NCBI RefSeq assembly: GCF_019799965.1
Contig: NZ_JABGCJ010000002.1
Coordinates: 1 to 64,000, forward strand
DNA length: 64,000 bases
Reading direction: 5' to 3'
From: Modestobacter italicus
GTDB lineage: Bacteria > Actinomycetota > Actinomycetes > Mycobacteriales > Geodermatophilaceae
In this document: positions 16,892-24,828 of the stretch, in pieces
Layout: the number at the start of each line of letters is the position of its first letter
Position numbering within the stretch: position 1 is the stretch's first letter
The notes under the pieces: generated by a model
The model's database searches: none
What the model was told of the DNA's origin: nothing
The model's input: only the letters and a program-made list of their open reading frames with translations
Made by a program: the position numbers and the translations under genes

Positions 16892-17590
16892 TCAGCCGCC
16901 GGGGGTGACCAAGCCGGTCTCGTAGGCCAGCACCACGGCCTGCGCGCGGTCGCGCAGGCCGAGCTTGGTGAACACCCGGCTGACGTGGGTCTTCACCGTC
17001 TGTTCCGCCACGTACACCTGGGTGGCGATCTCGGCGTTGGAGAAGCCGCGGGCGACCAGGGCGAGCACCTCGGTCTCCCGCGGGGTCAGCGCCGCCAGCC
17101 GGGCGGGCCGGGCGACGTCGGTGAGCGCCGCGGGGCGGGCGGCGACGAAGTGGTCGATCAGCCGCTGGGTGATCTCCGGGTCCAGCAGCGCCTCGCCCCG
17201 GGCGACCACCCGCACCGCGTGCAGCAGGTCGGCGGCCGGGGCGTGCTTGAGCAGGAAGCCGCTCGCCCCGGCGCGCAGCGCGGCGTAGACGTGGTCGTCG
17301 AGGTCGAAGGTGGTGAGCACCAGCACCCGCAGCCCGGCGAACCGCTCGTCGGCGAGCAGGTCGGTGGTCGCCTCGATGCCGTTGCGTCGCGGCATCCGCA
17401 CGTCCATCAGCACCACGTCGGGACGACGACCCGCGGCGGCCAGCTCGGCGGTGAGCTCGACCGCGGCCTGCCCGTCGGCGGCGGTGCCGACCACCTCGAC
17501 GTCCGGCTGGGCGGCCAGCAGCGCGGCGAAGCCCTCGCGCACCATCGCCTGGTCGTCGACGACGAGCACCCGGACGGCGGGCTCAGACAC
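16892..17590 (-). CDS. NarL/LuxR-type response regulator
   Basis: A 232-residue regulator. The receiver domain has the DD pair at 12-13, phospho-acceptor Asp63 (LMDVRMP) and the usual LTTFD and FLLK segments. The C-terminal LuxR helix-turn-helix is LTPRETEVLALVARGFSNAEIA with the recognition helix region EQTVKTHVSRVF. The GTG start at 17590 overlaps the kinase gene stop by eight bases. It is the partner of the kinase at 17583-18899, and the target is not visible. The family includes the LiaR/VraR and DesR-type stress regulators. Confidence 0.92.
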   Translation of the reverse strand: MSEPAVRVLVVDDQAMVREGFAALLAAQPDVEVVGTAADGQAAVELTAELAAAGRRPDVVLMDVRMPRRNGIEATTDLLADERFAGLRVLVLTTFDLDDHVYAALRAGASGFLLKHAPAADLLHAVRVVARGEALLDPEITQRLIDHFVAARPAALTDVARPARLAALTPRETEVLALVARGFSNAEIATQVYVAEQTVKTHVSRVFTKLGLRDRAQAVVLAYETGLVTPGG

Positions 17591-18899
17591 CGCGCGGCCC
17601 GCCGGGGGCCGGGTCCGCCGGCGCGTCCGCCGGTGCGCCGGCCGGGACGGCCGCGCGCACCGCGTAGCCGCCGTCGTCCGTGGGGCCGGCGGAGAGCACG
17701 CCGCCGTGCACGGCCACCCGCTCACGCATCCCCGGCACGCCGGTGCCCGTGCCGGTGCCACGGCTCTCGCCCGGGCCGTTCACCACGTCGAGCCAGACGA
17801 CCCCGCTGCCCTCGACCACGTCGACCCGCACCGGTGCACCGGCGGCGTGCTGCGCGGCGTTCGCCATCGCCTGGCTGATCACCCGGTACACGGTCAGGCC
17901 CACGGCGGCCGGCACGTCCCCGACGTCGACCCGCCACTCCACGTGGGTGCCGGCGTCGCGGGCCTGCTGCAGCAACGCCACGACGTCCCCGATGCCGGGC
18001 TGGGGGGCCTGCTCGGCGGCGTCGTCGGAGCGCAGCACGCCCAGCAGCGACTGCATCTCCCGCAGCGCCGCGCGGGCGGCGCCGGCGACCTCGCTGAGCT
18101 CGGCGGCAGCGGCGTCGGAGAGGTCGCCCACCCGGTAGGGCGCGGTCTCTGCGCGCACCGCGATCAGCGACATGTGGTGGGCCACCACGTCGTGCATCTC
18201 CCGGGCGATCCGGGCTCGCTCGGCCAGCGCGATCCGCCCGGCGTCGGCGTGCTCGGCCCGGCTCTGCTCCACCACCACGGCCATCCGCGCCCGCCGGCGG
18301 GCACCGAGCGCGGAGCCCAGGGCCAGGGGCGCCATGGTCAGGATCAGGGTGGGCAGCAGCCAGCCGCCGTCCAGCCGCCACGAGGTCAGCCCCGCGATGA
18401 CGAGCACGGCGAGCAGCGAGCCCAGCCAGGTGCCGACCGCGGTGCTGCCCTCGGCCGACCAGGCCGCCACCAGCAGCACGGGGATCCACAGCAGCCAGTG
18501 CCACGGCGGGAGGCCGGAGTCACCCGGGGACTGGACGATGAACGCGAGCACGACCAGCCACCCGGTGGTGACCCGCCAGCCGTCGTGCGGCCGCCGCATG
18601 GTGAGCACCAGCCCGACCACCGCCGGCAGCACCATCAGGATGAGCGCCCGCCAGTCGCTGCCGGAGCCGGGGCCGGAGACCTCGTTCGTCGCGCCCAGCG
18701 TCACCACGGTGCCGTAGACGGCCGCCAGCCACGGCAGGGTCCGGGTGAGCCTGGGCCAGCCCGGCACGGTCGGACGCGGGGCGTCCGGGGATGCGGGCAG
18801 CGCGATGGCGCCGAGGGCCTCGCGGAGCGCCGGGCCCAGCTCGTGAGCGGCGGCGGTCAGCTGGCCCCGGAGGCTCGGTCCGACGGTGGGGCTGGTCAC
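17583..18899 (-). CDS. NarL-type sensor histidine kinase
   Basis: A 438-residue HisKA_3 kinase with several membrane helices (about 60-210) and no large extracytoplasmic domain, as in intramembrane-sensing kinases. The dimerisation/phospho-acceptor helix is RARIAREMHDVVAHHMSLI with His236. A HATPase domain follows with a GVPGMRERV G-box near 400. The GTG start at 18899 is immediately downstream of a perfect palindrome (18954-18983) on the shared divergent region. It forms a translationally coupled two-component system with the regulator after it. The signal is unknown. Confidence 0.92.
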   Translation of the reverse strand: MTSPTVGPSLRGQLTAAAHELGPALREALGAIALPASPDAPRPTVPGWPRLTRTLPWLAAVYGTVVTLGATNEVSGPGSGSDWRALILMVLPAVVGLVLTMRRPHDGWRVTTGWLVVLAFIVQSPGDSGLPPWHWLLWIPVLLVAAWSAEGSTAVGTWLGSLLAVLVIAGLTSWRLDGGWLLPTLILTMAPLALGSALGARRRARMAVVVEQSRAEHADAGRIALAERARIAREMHDVVAHHMSLIAVRAETAPYRVGDLSDAAAAELSEVAGAARAALREMQSLLGVLRSDDAAEQAPQPGIGDVVALLQQARDAGTHVEWRVDVGDVPAAVGLTVYRVISQAMANAAQHAAGAPVRVDVVEGSGVVWLDVVNGPGESRGTGTGTGVPGMRERVAVHGGVLSAGPTDDGGYAVRAAVPAGAPADAPADPAPGGPRGV

Positions 18900-18953
18900 G
18901 ACAGCGACCGTAGCCAGGTCGGGTGCCCGGGCGCGTCACCCTGCGGGCGGGCA

Positions 18954-18983
18954 ACCCACCCCCTACCCCGGTAGGGGGTGGGT
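18954..18983. promoter_or_regulatory. Perfect 13-base inverted repeat, CsoR-like operator candidate
   Basis: Arms ACCCACCCCCTAC (18954-18966) and GTAGGGGGTGGGT (18971-18983) are exactly complementary with a CCCG centre. It sits 55 bases from the kinase start and 108 from the hydrolase start, in the only divergent promoter region here. Long C/G-run palindromes of this look are typical of CsoR/RcnR-type metal repressor operators; a terminator is unlikely between divergent starts. No csoR gene is in the window. Confidence 0.5.
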
Positions 18984-19090
18984 GCCTCCCGGGGCCGCGG
19001 CGGGGCCCGGAGTGCGACCGCGGTGGGGCGCCGTTCTCGGCCCTGCGGTGTGACGACGCACCCCCCTGCTCGCCGGGAGCGTTCCGGCCC

Positions 19091-19933
19091 GTGACGAAGC
19101 GTTGGTCCCTCGCCCTCCTGGCCACCACGGCGCTGGTGCAGTCGGCCTGGCTGGCCGCCGGCCCGCAGCCGGTCGACCCGGTCCGCCCGGTGCCGCTGGT
19201 GGCCGCCTGCGCCACCGAGCTGGCCGCCCGGGTGGCCGACGTCGGTGTGCTGGGCTGTGACCCCACCGGCCGCGGCCGGGCGGTGCTCGCGCTCGGCGAC
19301 CCCGCCACCGCCGCCCACGTGGTCGTGCTGGTGCCCGGCAGCGACATCGACCTGACCACGCTGGACGACCCGCTGCAGCCGCAGCGGCGGCCGCTCGGCT
19401 GGGCCCGCGCACTCGCCTCGGCCACCGGCCCCGACACCGCGGTCGTGCTGTGGGTGGGCTACCCGACGCCCCGGGGCCTGGGCGTGGACGCCGCCACCGG
19501 CCGGCTGGCGCGGGCCGCCGCGCCGGCGCTGGTGCAGCAGGTGGACGCCCTGCGGCAGCGACCGGGTCCGCCGCCGACGACCACCGTGGTCGGACACAGC
19601 TACGGCGCGGTCGTCGTGGCACTGGCCGCACCCGAGCTGCAGGTGGACGACGTGGTGCTGGTCGCCAGCCCGGGCGCCCGCGCCGAGAGCGTCGCCGCGC
19701 TGGACAGCCCGGCCCGGGTCTGGGCCGCCCGCGCCGCGGACGACTGGATCCGGCGGGTGCCGGGGGTCGCGGTGGGCGACCTGGGGCACGGGCCCGACCC
19801 CACCGACCCCGCGTTCGGGGCCCGGCTGCTGCCGGCCGGGGACACCCGCGACCACGCCGACTACTTCCGCCCCGGCTCGCAGTTCCTGGCCGCGCTGGCC
19901 GACGTGGTGCGCGGTGCCGGGGTGGCCCGGTGA
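19091..19933 (+). CDS. Exported alpha/beta-hydrolase (DUF1023-like)
   Basis: A 280-residue protein with an N-terminal hydrophobic segment (residues 6-22) that looks like a signal or anchor. The nucleophile elbow GHSYGAVVV (Ser near residue 178) is preceded by TTVVGHS, a VVVLVPGSDID oxyanion-type loop precedes that, and a late His is at RDHADYF. This matches the DUF1023 group of actinobacterial alpha/beta-hydrolases, whose substrates are unknown. The start is GTG 19091. Its stop overlaps the next gene's GTG, so the two hydrolases are coupled. The catalytic Ser, Asp and His all appear present. Confidence 0.75.
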   Translation: MTKRWSLALLATTALVQSAWLAAGPQPVDPVRPVPLVAACATELAARVADVGVLGCDPTGRGRAVLALGDPATAAHVVVLVPGSDIDLTTLDDPLQPQRRPLGWARALASATGPDTAVVLWVGYPTPRGLGVDAATGRLARAAAPALVQQVDALRQRPGPPPTTTVVGHSYGAVVVALAAPELQVDDVVLVASPGARAESVAALDSPARVWAARAADDWIRRVPGVAVGDLGHGPDPTDPAFGARLLPAGDTRDHADYFRPGSQFLAALADVVRGAGVAR

Positions 19934-21009
19934 GCCGGCGGTCCGCGGTGTGGGCCCTGGCGGTGTCCGCGGGGCTGAGCGCCACCGCGGCCGGGTGGTC
20001 GCTGCCCGCGCCGCTGGAGCTGCGGGTGGTCGCCGGCGTGCTCACCGCCGGCACGGTGTGGTGCCTGCTGCGGGGCCTGCTGGGCACCGCGGCGGCCGTG
20101 ACGGCGGTGCTCCGAGGCCGGCCGCCGCGCCCGGTGCTCGCGGCCGCCGCGCTGGTCGCACTGCTGGCCGCGGACGCCGGGGGAGCGGCGACGCTGCCGG
20201 CTGCGCCGGGTCCCGGCGTCGACGTCGCGGCCGCGCTGGCCGTCCCGTCGGCGCCGGTGGCCGGGTCCGGGGAGCCGGGGTCGCTGGTCGACCGGGCCGG
20301 GCTGGGGCCGGAGGGCCGGCTGTTCGTCGATGCCGGGCGCGGGCCGGCCCGCGCCTACGTCGGCATCGGGCACGCGGCGACCGAGGCCGAGCGGGTGCAG
20401 CTGGCGGTGCAGGAGTGGGTGCGGCTGGGCGGGCTGCAGCGCTCCGTCGTCCTCGTGGTCGCCCCCACCGGTTCGGGCTGGGTCGACCGGGCGGCGGTCG
20501 CCGCGGCCGAGGACGCCGCGGGTGGGGACCTGGTGAGCGTCGTCGTCCAGTACGCGGAGCGGGCCAGCGCACTGGAGCACCTGCTCGGCGGCGACCGCCC
20601 GACCCGGGTGACCATCGCCCTGGTGCGTGGGCTGCGCGACGTGCTGGACGCCGTGCCGGCGGCGCAGCGACCACGGCTGGTCCTGTTCGGCGAGAGCCTC
20701 GGTGCCACTGCGGTGGAGCATGCCGCGGCGGTGGTCGACGTGGACGGCTGCCTCGCGGCCGGCCGGCCCGGCGGCGCGCTGGAGCCGGGGGCGGCCGCCC
20801 CGTGCCGCACGGTGCGCAACGCCGACGACCCGGTGAGCTGGTGGTCTCCGCGCCTGCTGCTGACCCCGCCCGACGGGCTGCCGTGGCTGCCGGTGGTCAC
20901 GTTCTGGCAGGTCACCGCGGAGCTGGCGGTGAGCCTGGACCAGCCGCCGGGCCACGGGCACCAGTACGGCGCGAGCCTGGACCGGGCGTGGGCGCAGGTG
21001 CTGCGGTGA
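19930..21009 (+). CDS. Membrane alpha/beta-hydrolase, Abhydrolase_9 type
   Basis: A 359-residue protein with three N-terminal hydrophobic segments (to about residue 85) followed by an extracytoplasmic hydrolase domain. A GESLGATAVEH elbow with Ser near 257 and a YVGIGHAATEAERV segment match the C-terminal domain family of actinobacterial membrane hydrolases (PF10081-like). WWSPRLLLTPP and GHGHQYGASLDRAW near the end are typical of that family. It is co-translated with the preceding exported hydrolase (GTGA overlap). Two adjacent exported hydrolases suggest action on a lipid or wall ester, but no substrate can be assigned. Confidence 0.78.
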   Translation: MSRRSAVWALAVSAGLSATAAGWSLPAPLELRVVAGVLTAGTVWCLLRGLLGTAAAVTAVLRGRPPRPVLAAAALVALLAADAGGAATLPAAPGPGVDVAAALAVPSAPVAGSGEPGSLVDRAGLGPEGRLFVDAGRGPARAYVGIGHAATEAERVQLAVQEWVRLGGLQRSVVLVVAPTGSGWVDRAAVAAAEDAAGGDLVSVVVQYAERASALEHLLGGDRPTRVTIALVRGLRDVLDAVPAAQRPRLVLFGESLGATAVEHAAAVVDVDGCLAAGRPGGALEPGAAAPCRTVRNADDPVSWWSPRLLLTPPDGLPWLPVVTFWQVTAELAVSLDQPPGHGHQYGASLDRAWAQVLR

Positions 21010-21037
21010 CCGGGCGGGGACTGCCACGATCACCGGC

Positions 21038-21472
21038 GTGAGCCGGGCATCGGAGGACTCGAACCTGCGGATGCTGCGGGCGCGGGACGCGATGGACCGC
21101 GGCTACGCCGAGCCGCTCGACGTCCCGGCGCTGGCCCGGCTCGCGCACGTGTCGGAGGCGCACTTCATCCGCACCTTCAAGGCCACGTTCGGGGAGACGC
21201 CGCACCGGTACCTGCAGCGGCGCCGGGTGGAGCGGGCGATGACCCTGCTGCGCAGTTCCGACCGGTCGGTGACCGACATCTGCATGGACGTCGGCTTCGC
21301 CAGCCTGGGCACCTTCAGCCGGGTGTTCACCGAGATCGTGGGGGAGCCACCGAGCGTGTACCGCCGCCGTGGACCGCTGGCGCCGGTGCCCTCCTGCTTC
21401 GGCATGCGCTGGCTGCGGCCGAGCGGGGAGACCGCACTTTCGGAGAAGCCCGGGGACGCCGCCCGCCCCTAG
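21038..21472 (+). CDS. AraC family transcriptional regulator, short
   Basis: A 144-residue protein that is mainly the AraC DNA-binding domain, with two helix-turn-helix units (residues ~20-120). ALARLAHVSEAHFIRTFKA is the first unit, and VTDICMDVGFASLGTFSRVF the second. ETPHRYLQRRRVERA is the conserved linker helix. No effector-binding domain is present. It ends 10 bases before the VOC protein gene, the usual arrangement of a short AraC regulator and a glyoxalase-fold protein in actinobacteria. The target is most likely its own operon, by inference. Confidence 0.9.
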   Translation: MSRASEDSNLRMLRARDAMDRGYAEPLDVPALARLAHVSEAHFIRTFKATFGETPHRYLQRRRVERAMTLLRSSDRSVTDICMDVGFASLGTFSRVFTEIVGEPPSVYRRRGPLAPVPSCFGMRWLRPSGETALSEKPGDAARP

Positions 21473-21482
21473 CGTCCTGCCC

Positions 21483-21905
21483 ATGTTGAACACGATCTCG
21501 ATCACCTCCCTCTACGTGCTCGACCAGGACCAGGCGCTGGACTTCTACGTCGGCAAGCTCGGCTTCGAGGTGCAGACCGACCAGCAGTTCGGGCCGATGC
21601 GCTTCCTGACCGTCGCGCTGCCGTCCGACCCCGGCCACGCCGTCCTGCTGGAGCTGCCCGCCCCGCCGTCGGTGAGCCCGGAGATCGCCGGCCAGGTGCG
21701 CGACCTGGTCACCAAGGGCGCCGGCGGCGGGCACCTGTTCTTCACCACCGACGACGCGCACAAGACCCACGCCGAGCTCAAGGAGCGGGGCGTCGACCTG
21801 CCGGAGGAGCCGGTCGTGCAGCCCTACGGCATCGACTTCGGCCTCCGTGACCCGTTCGGCAACTCCGTCCGGATCGCCCAGATGACCCCGCCGCCGTCCG
21901 CCTGA
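21483..21905 (+). CDS. VOC (glyoxalase/bleomycin-resistance fold) protein
   Basis: A 140-residue protein with the two beta-alpha-beta-beta-beta modules of the vicinal oxygen chelate family. The first module is ITSLYVLDQDQALDFYVGKLGFEV, broken here as ALDFYVGKLGFEV at residues 18-30. The second ends FGLRDPFGNSVRI. E at the end of the first module (LLELP) is a candidate metal ligand. The start is ATG 21483. It is co-transcribed with the AraC regulator. The family includes glyoxalases, dioxygenases and drug-binding proteins; no narrower call is safe. Two hairpins follow it. Confidence 0.85.
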   Translation: MLNTISITSLYVLDQDQALDFYVGKLGFEVQTDQQFGPMRFLTVALPSDPGHAVLLELPAPPSVSPEIAGQVRDLVTKGAGGGHLFFTTDDAHKTHAELKERGVDLPEEPVVQPYGIDFGLRDPFGNSVRIAQMTPPPSA

Positions 21906-21911
21906 CGTCAG

Positions 21912-21966
21912 CGATGTGCGCCGACTGCGGGTACCGCGGGCCGGAACCCGCACTCAGCGCACATCG
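21912..21966. terminator. Nested hairpin after VOC gene
   Basis: The outer arms CGATGTGCGC (21912-21921) and GCGCACATCG (21957-21966) are perfect complements. Inside them TGCGGGT (21926) pairs with ACCCGCA (21946). It starts six bases after the VOC stop and faces the DedA-like gene stop. A terminator is the simplest reading; an element with two stacked stems could also be a mobile repeat. Confidence 0.65.
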
Positions 21967-21986
21967 GCGGCTCACGCCCGACGTCC

Positions 21987-22024
21987 GCTGACGGCGGGTC
22001 CTGACCGGGGGACCCGCCGTCAGC
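21987..22024. terminator. Strong hairpin at end of DedA-like gene
   Basis: A perfect 14-base stem: GCTGACGGCGGGTC (21987-22000) and GACCCGCCGTCAGC (22011-22024), with a 10-base loop. The right arm overlaps the stop codon of the minus-strand DedA-like gene (22020-22022). Together with the preceding nested hairpin it separates two converging transcripts. Confidence 0.75.
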
Positions 22025-22643
22025 GCACGTCAGCGCGCGGCGACCGGGGTCCGGTGCGCGAGCGGACCAGCAGCCAGGCGACGACGACGGCGAACGCGAC
22101 CGCCGGCACCCAGCCGGCGCCCGTGGTCACCTGCTCACCGAACGCCCGGGCCAGCAGCACGACGGTCGTCGCCCAGGCCGCGCCGCTGACGACGACGACC
22201 GGTGCCACCAGCCGCAACGGCAGCCCGGCGCCGCCGGCCACCCGGGGCGTGAGCGTGCGGGTGACCGCCACCCAGTGCCCGGCGGCGAGCACCGTGCGAC
22301 TGCGCCGGGGGCCCTGCACGGTCAGCCACCGTTCCGCCCGGCGCACCGCCGGCTCGACCCGGGCGCGCAGCCGGCCACGGGGCAGCGGGATGCCGCGGCG
22401 GGCGGAGCCGAGCGACCAACCGCGCAGCGCACCACCGGCGCTCGCCGCCGCCGCGACGACGATGGGCAGGGCCGGGTGCGTGCCGGAGGCCGCGGACCAC
22501 AGCCCGAGGGCGACGAGCATCGTCGAGCCGGGCAGCAGCACCCCGGCGACGACACCGCTCTCCAGGCCCAGCACCACCGCGGCGACACCGAGCACCAGCA
22601 CCGCCGGCCACGAACCGACCTGGTCGAGCAGCGCGGCCACCAT
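22020..22643 (-). CDS. DedA/VTT-like membrane protein
   Basis: A 207-residue membrane protein with four to five hydrophobic segments. ESGVVAGVLLPGSTMLVALG (about 25-44) matches the E-x-G-x-x-x-P-G-S motif of the DedA/SNARE-associated family. A later VTRTLTPRVAGGAGLPLR segment corresponds to the family's R-x-x-P/G-G-x-x-x-M-P region. DedA proteins are linked to lipid flipping and envelope homeostasis. The start is ATG 22643, preceded by GGAGGGG. A second, similar-sized homologue lies at 35435. The region upstream holds the kdp repeat array, so one promoter region may serve both directions. Confidence 0.78.
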   Translation of the reverse strand: MVAALLDQVGSWPAVLVLGVAAVVLGLESGVVAGVLLPGSTMLVALGLWSAASGTHPALPIVVAAAASAGGALRGWSLGSARRGIPLPRGRLRARVEPAVRRAERWLTVQGPRRSRTVLAAGHWVAVTRTLTPRVAGGAGLPLRLVAPVVVVSGAAWATTVVLLARAFGEQVTTGAGWVPAVAFAVVVAWLLVRSRTGPRSPRADVR

Positions 22644-22906
22644 GCGTTCCACGCCCCTCCTGACCGCGGCCGCCGCCCGAACTGATCGGTCGGGCTGACC
22701 CGCGCTGCCCTCAGCGTGTCGTTCGGCGGTGCCCCGGCGCATCAGGGAAGTCCCGGATCCCGTCAGGAGTGCGTCAAGGAGGGTGGCCGCCGGCGTCAAG
22801 GACCCGTCAAGAGCGGGTGCGGAGGCCCGGCGCGCTCCTAGCGTCGCCGCCCGGACGTGGACGACGACCGGTCGTCCACCCGGATGCGGATGAAGGTGCT
22901 CTCGAC
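22644..22906 (+). promoter_or_regulatory. kdp operon promoter region
   Basis: A 263-base gap upstream of the kdp operon. It holds the four CGTCARG repeats (see 22761-22813), then a TAGCGT -10-like hexamer at 22839-22844. A GC-rich leader of about 60 bases follows to the first small gene at 22907. No other gene fits here. The DedA-like gene reads away from the other end. Confidence 0.55.
22761..22813 (+). promoter_or_regulatory. Array of four candidate KdpE boxes
   Basis: Direct repeats CGTCAGGA (22761), CGTCAAGGA (22772), CGTCAAGGA (22794) and CGTCAAGAG (22805). Starts are 11, 22 and 11 bases apart, so all fall on one face of the helix, as expected for tandem OmpR-family dimers. The last box is about 25 bases before the -10-like TAGCGT, a class I/II activator position. 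The same motif pair occurs before kdpD. Confidence 0.65.
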
Positions 22907-22990
22907 GTGACCGACGTGGTCTACGTGCTCCTGACGCTGGTGGTCTTCGGGCTGCTGGCGCTGGCGGTGCGGGGGGTGGAACGGCTGTGA
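22907..22990 (+). CDS. 27-residue membrane peptide preceding kdpF
   Basis: GTG at 22907 to TGA at 22990 encodes [20 protein letters not shown] plus VRGVERL: one membrane helix with a basic C-terminal end. Its TGA overlaps the GTG of kdpF (GTGA), so it is coupled to the Kdp complex genes. I recall similar one-helix peptides ahead of KdpF in other actinobacteria, but know no assigned function. It could be a second small Kdp subunit, a regulator of KdpD/KdpFABC, or a translational coupler. It falls below standard gene-length cut-offs. Confidence 0.65.
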   Translation: MTDVVYVLLTLVVFGLLALAVRGVERL

Positions 22991-23067
22991 CCTGGCTCGC
23001 ACTGGCCGTGGCCGCCGGGCTGGTGCTCTACCTGCTCGGCAGCCTGCTGTTCCCGGAGCGGTTCTGA
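22987..23067 (+). CDS. kdpF: KdpF, small subunit of K+-transporting ATPase
   Basis: A 26-residue one-helix peptide, [20 protein letters not shown], ending LFPERF. The (L/F)-x-PE-(R/K)-F end is the KdpF hallmark. It stabilises the KdpABC complex in the inner membrane. The GTG start overlaps the preceding small gene, and the last base of its stop is the first base of the kdpA start (TGATG). It is too short for most gene callers but clear by sequence and place. Confidence 0.88.
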   Translation: MTWLALAVAAGLVLYLLGSLLFPERF

Positions 23068-24767
23068 TGAGCAGCACCGCAGCCGGTTGGCTGCAGGCGG
23101 CGTTGCTGGTGGTCGCGCTGGTCGCCGTGCACAAGCCGCTGGGCGACTGGATGGCCCGCGTCTTCACCACCGACCCGGTCCCCGAGGGGCCGAAGTCGCG
23201 ACTTCGGCCCGTCGGGCACTGGCGGGTCGAGCGGCTGGTCCACCGCGCGGTGGGGGTGGACGCCGACACCGAGCAGCGGTGGCCGGTCTACCTGCGCAGC
23301 GTGCTGGCCTTCTCGCTGGTGTCGGTGCTCGCCCTGTACCTGCTGCAGCGCGTGCAGCAGTGGCTGCCGCTGGACAACGAGATGGCGGCGGTGGAGCCGG
23401 GCTCGGCCTGGAACACCGCGGTCAGCTTCGTGACCAACACGAACTGGCAGGGCTACAGCGGCGAGTCGACGATGGGCCACCTGGTGCAGATGGCCGGGCT
23501 CGCGGTGCAGAACTTCGTCTCCGCCGGGGTGGGCATCGCAGTGGCGGTCGCGCTGGTGCGTGGCTTCGCCCGCAGCGGCACCGACCGGCTGGGCAACTTC
23601 TGGGTCGACCTCACCCGGGCGCTCACCCGGGTGCTGCTGCCGCTGGCCGTGGTCGCCACCGTCGTCCTGGTGCTCGGTGGCGTGGTGCAGAACCTGTCGT
23701 CGGGCACCGACGCGAACACCCTCGTCGGGGCGACGCAGTTCCTGCCCGGTGGGCCGGTGGCCTCGCAGGAGGCGATCAAGGAGCTGGGCACCAACGGCGG
23801 CGGCTTCTACAACGCCAACTCCGCGCACCCCTTCGAGGGCCCGAGCGCCTGGGTCTCGCTGTTCCAGGTGTTCCTGCTGCTGGTCATCCCGTTCTCGCTG
23901 CCGCGCACCTTCGGCCGCATGGTCGGTGACCGCAGGCAGGGCCTGGCGATCGTCGGGGTGATGGCCGGCCTGGCCACCGCGTCGCTGGCGCTCACCAGCT
24001 GGGCGCAGGCCCGGGCCGGGGGAGCGGCGCTGCAGCTCGCGGGTGCGGCGACCGAGGGCCAGGAGGTCCGCTTCGGCGGGCCGCTGTCGGCGCTGTTCGG
24101 GACGGCGACGACGCTCACCTCCACCGGCGCGGTCAACTCGATGCACGACAGCTACACGCCCACCGGCGGCATGCTGGTGCTGGCGAACATGATGCTCGGA
24201 GAGGTCGCGCCCGGCGGGGTCGGTTCCGGGCTCTACGGGATGCTCGTGCTCGCCGTCGTCGCGGTGTTCGTCGCCGGTCTGATGGTCGGGCGCACCCCGG
24301 AGTACCTGGGCAAGAAGCTCGGCCGCCGGGAGATGACGCTGGCGTCGCTGTACGTGCTGGTCACCCCGGTGCTCGTGCTCACCGGGACGGCGGTCGCCGT
24401 CGCCACCGACACCGGGCTCGGCTCGCTGCTCAACAGCGGCTCGCACGGGCTGAGCGAGGTGCTCTACGCCTTCACGTCCGCGTCGAACAACAACGGCTCG
24501 GCATTCGCCGGGCTGAGCGCGAACACGCCCTTCTACAACACCGCGCTGGGCCTGGCGATGGCCTTCGGCCGGTTCCTGCCCATCGTGCTGGTGGTCGCGC
24601 TGGCCGGCCGGCTGGCGACGCAGGGCAAGGCGCCGGTGACCGCCGGGACGCTGCCCACCCACCAGCCGCTGTTCGTCGGCCTGCTCGGCGCCGTCGTCCT
24701 CGTCGTCGTCGGCCTCACGTACTTCCCGGCTCTCGCCCTGGGCCCCCTCGCCGAGGCCCTCGCGTGA
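23067..24767 (+). CDS. kdpA: KdpA, K+-binding/translocating subunit
   Basis: A 566-residue membrane protein with about ten helices and the four K+-channel-like selectivity segments of Kdp[12 protein letters not shown] (near 115), [15 protein letters not shown] (near 245), [11 protein letters not shown] (near 350) and [11 protein letters not shown] (near 475). It is the high-affinity K+ entry path of KdpFABC. Unusual: after the first helix, residues ~41-49 (GPKSRLRP) are encoded exactly by a 24-base perfect palindrome (23187-23210). The usual loop is shorter, so the palindrome looks like an in-frame insertion. Function should be kept, since the insert is in an early loop outside the filter segments. 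Confidence 0.96.
   Translation: MSSTAAGWLQAALLVVALVAVHKPLGDWMARVFTTDPVPEGPKSRLRPVGHWRVERLVHRAVGVDADTEQRWPVYLRSVLAFSLVSVLALYLLQRVQQWLPLDNEMAAVEPGSAWNTAVSFVTNTNWQGYSGESTMGHLVQMAGLAVQNFVSAGVGIAVAVALVRGFARSGTDRLGNFWVDLTRALTRVLLPLAVVATVVLVLGGVVQNLSSGTDANTLVGATQFLPGGPVASQEAIKELGTNGGGFYNANSAHPFEGPSAWVSLFQVFLLLVIPFSLPRTFGRMVGDRRQGLAIVGVMAGLATASLALTSWAQARAGGAALQLAGAATEGQEVRFGGPLSALFGTATTLTSTGAVNSMHDSYTPTGGMLVLANMMLGEVAPGGVGSGLYGMLVLAVVAVFVAGLMVGRTPEYLGKKLGRREMTLASLYVLVTPVLVLTGTAVAVATDTGLGSLLNSGSHGLSEVLYAFTSASNNNGSAFAGLSANTPFYNTALGLAMAFGRFLPIVLVVALAGRLATQGKAPVTAGTLPTHQPLFVGLLGAVVLVVVGLTYFPALALGPLAEALA
23187..23210. repeat. 24-base perfect palindrome inside kdpA
   Basis: GGGCCGAAGTCG joined to its exact complement CGACTTCGGCCC. 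It is in frame within kdpA and encodes the GPKSRLRP loop. A sister copy with A/T in place of G/C at the fifth base of each arm sits between kdpA and kdpB (24782-24805). I found no third copy in the window. Confidence 0.85.
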
Positions 24768-24781
24768 CGCCCGCCCTCCCA

Positions 24782-24805
24782 GGGCCAAAGTCGCGACTTT
24801 GGCCC
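24782..24805. repeat. 24-base perfect palindrome between kdpA and kdpB
   Basis: GGGCCAAAGTCG joined to CGACTTTGGCCC, 14 bases after the kdpA stop and 23 before the kdpB start. It is nearly identical to the palindrome inside kdpA (23187-23210). As RNA it would form a perfect hairpin in the kdpA-kdpB spacer and could affect relative subunit amounts or message stability. Confidence 0.85.
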
Positions 24806-24828
24806 CTCCTCTCGACAGAAGGACTGTC

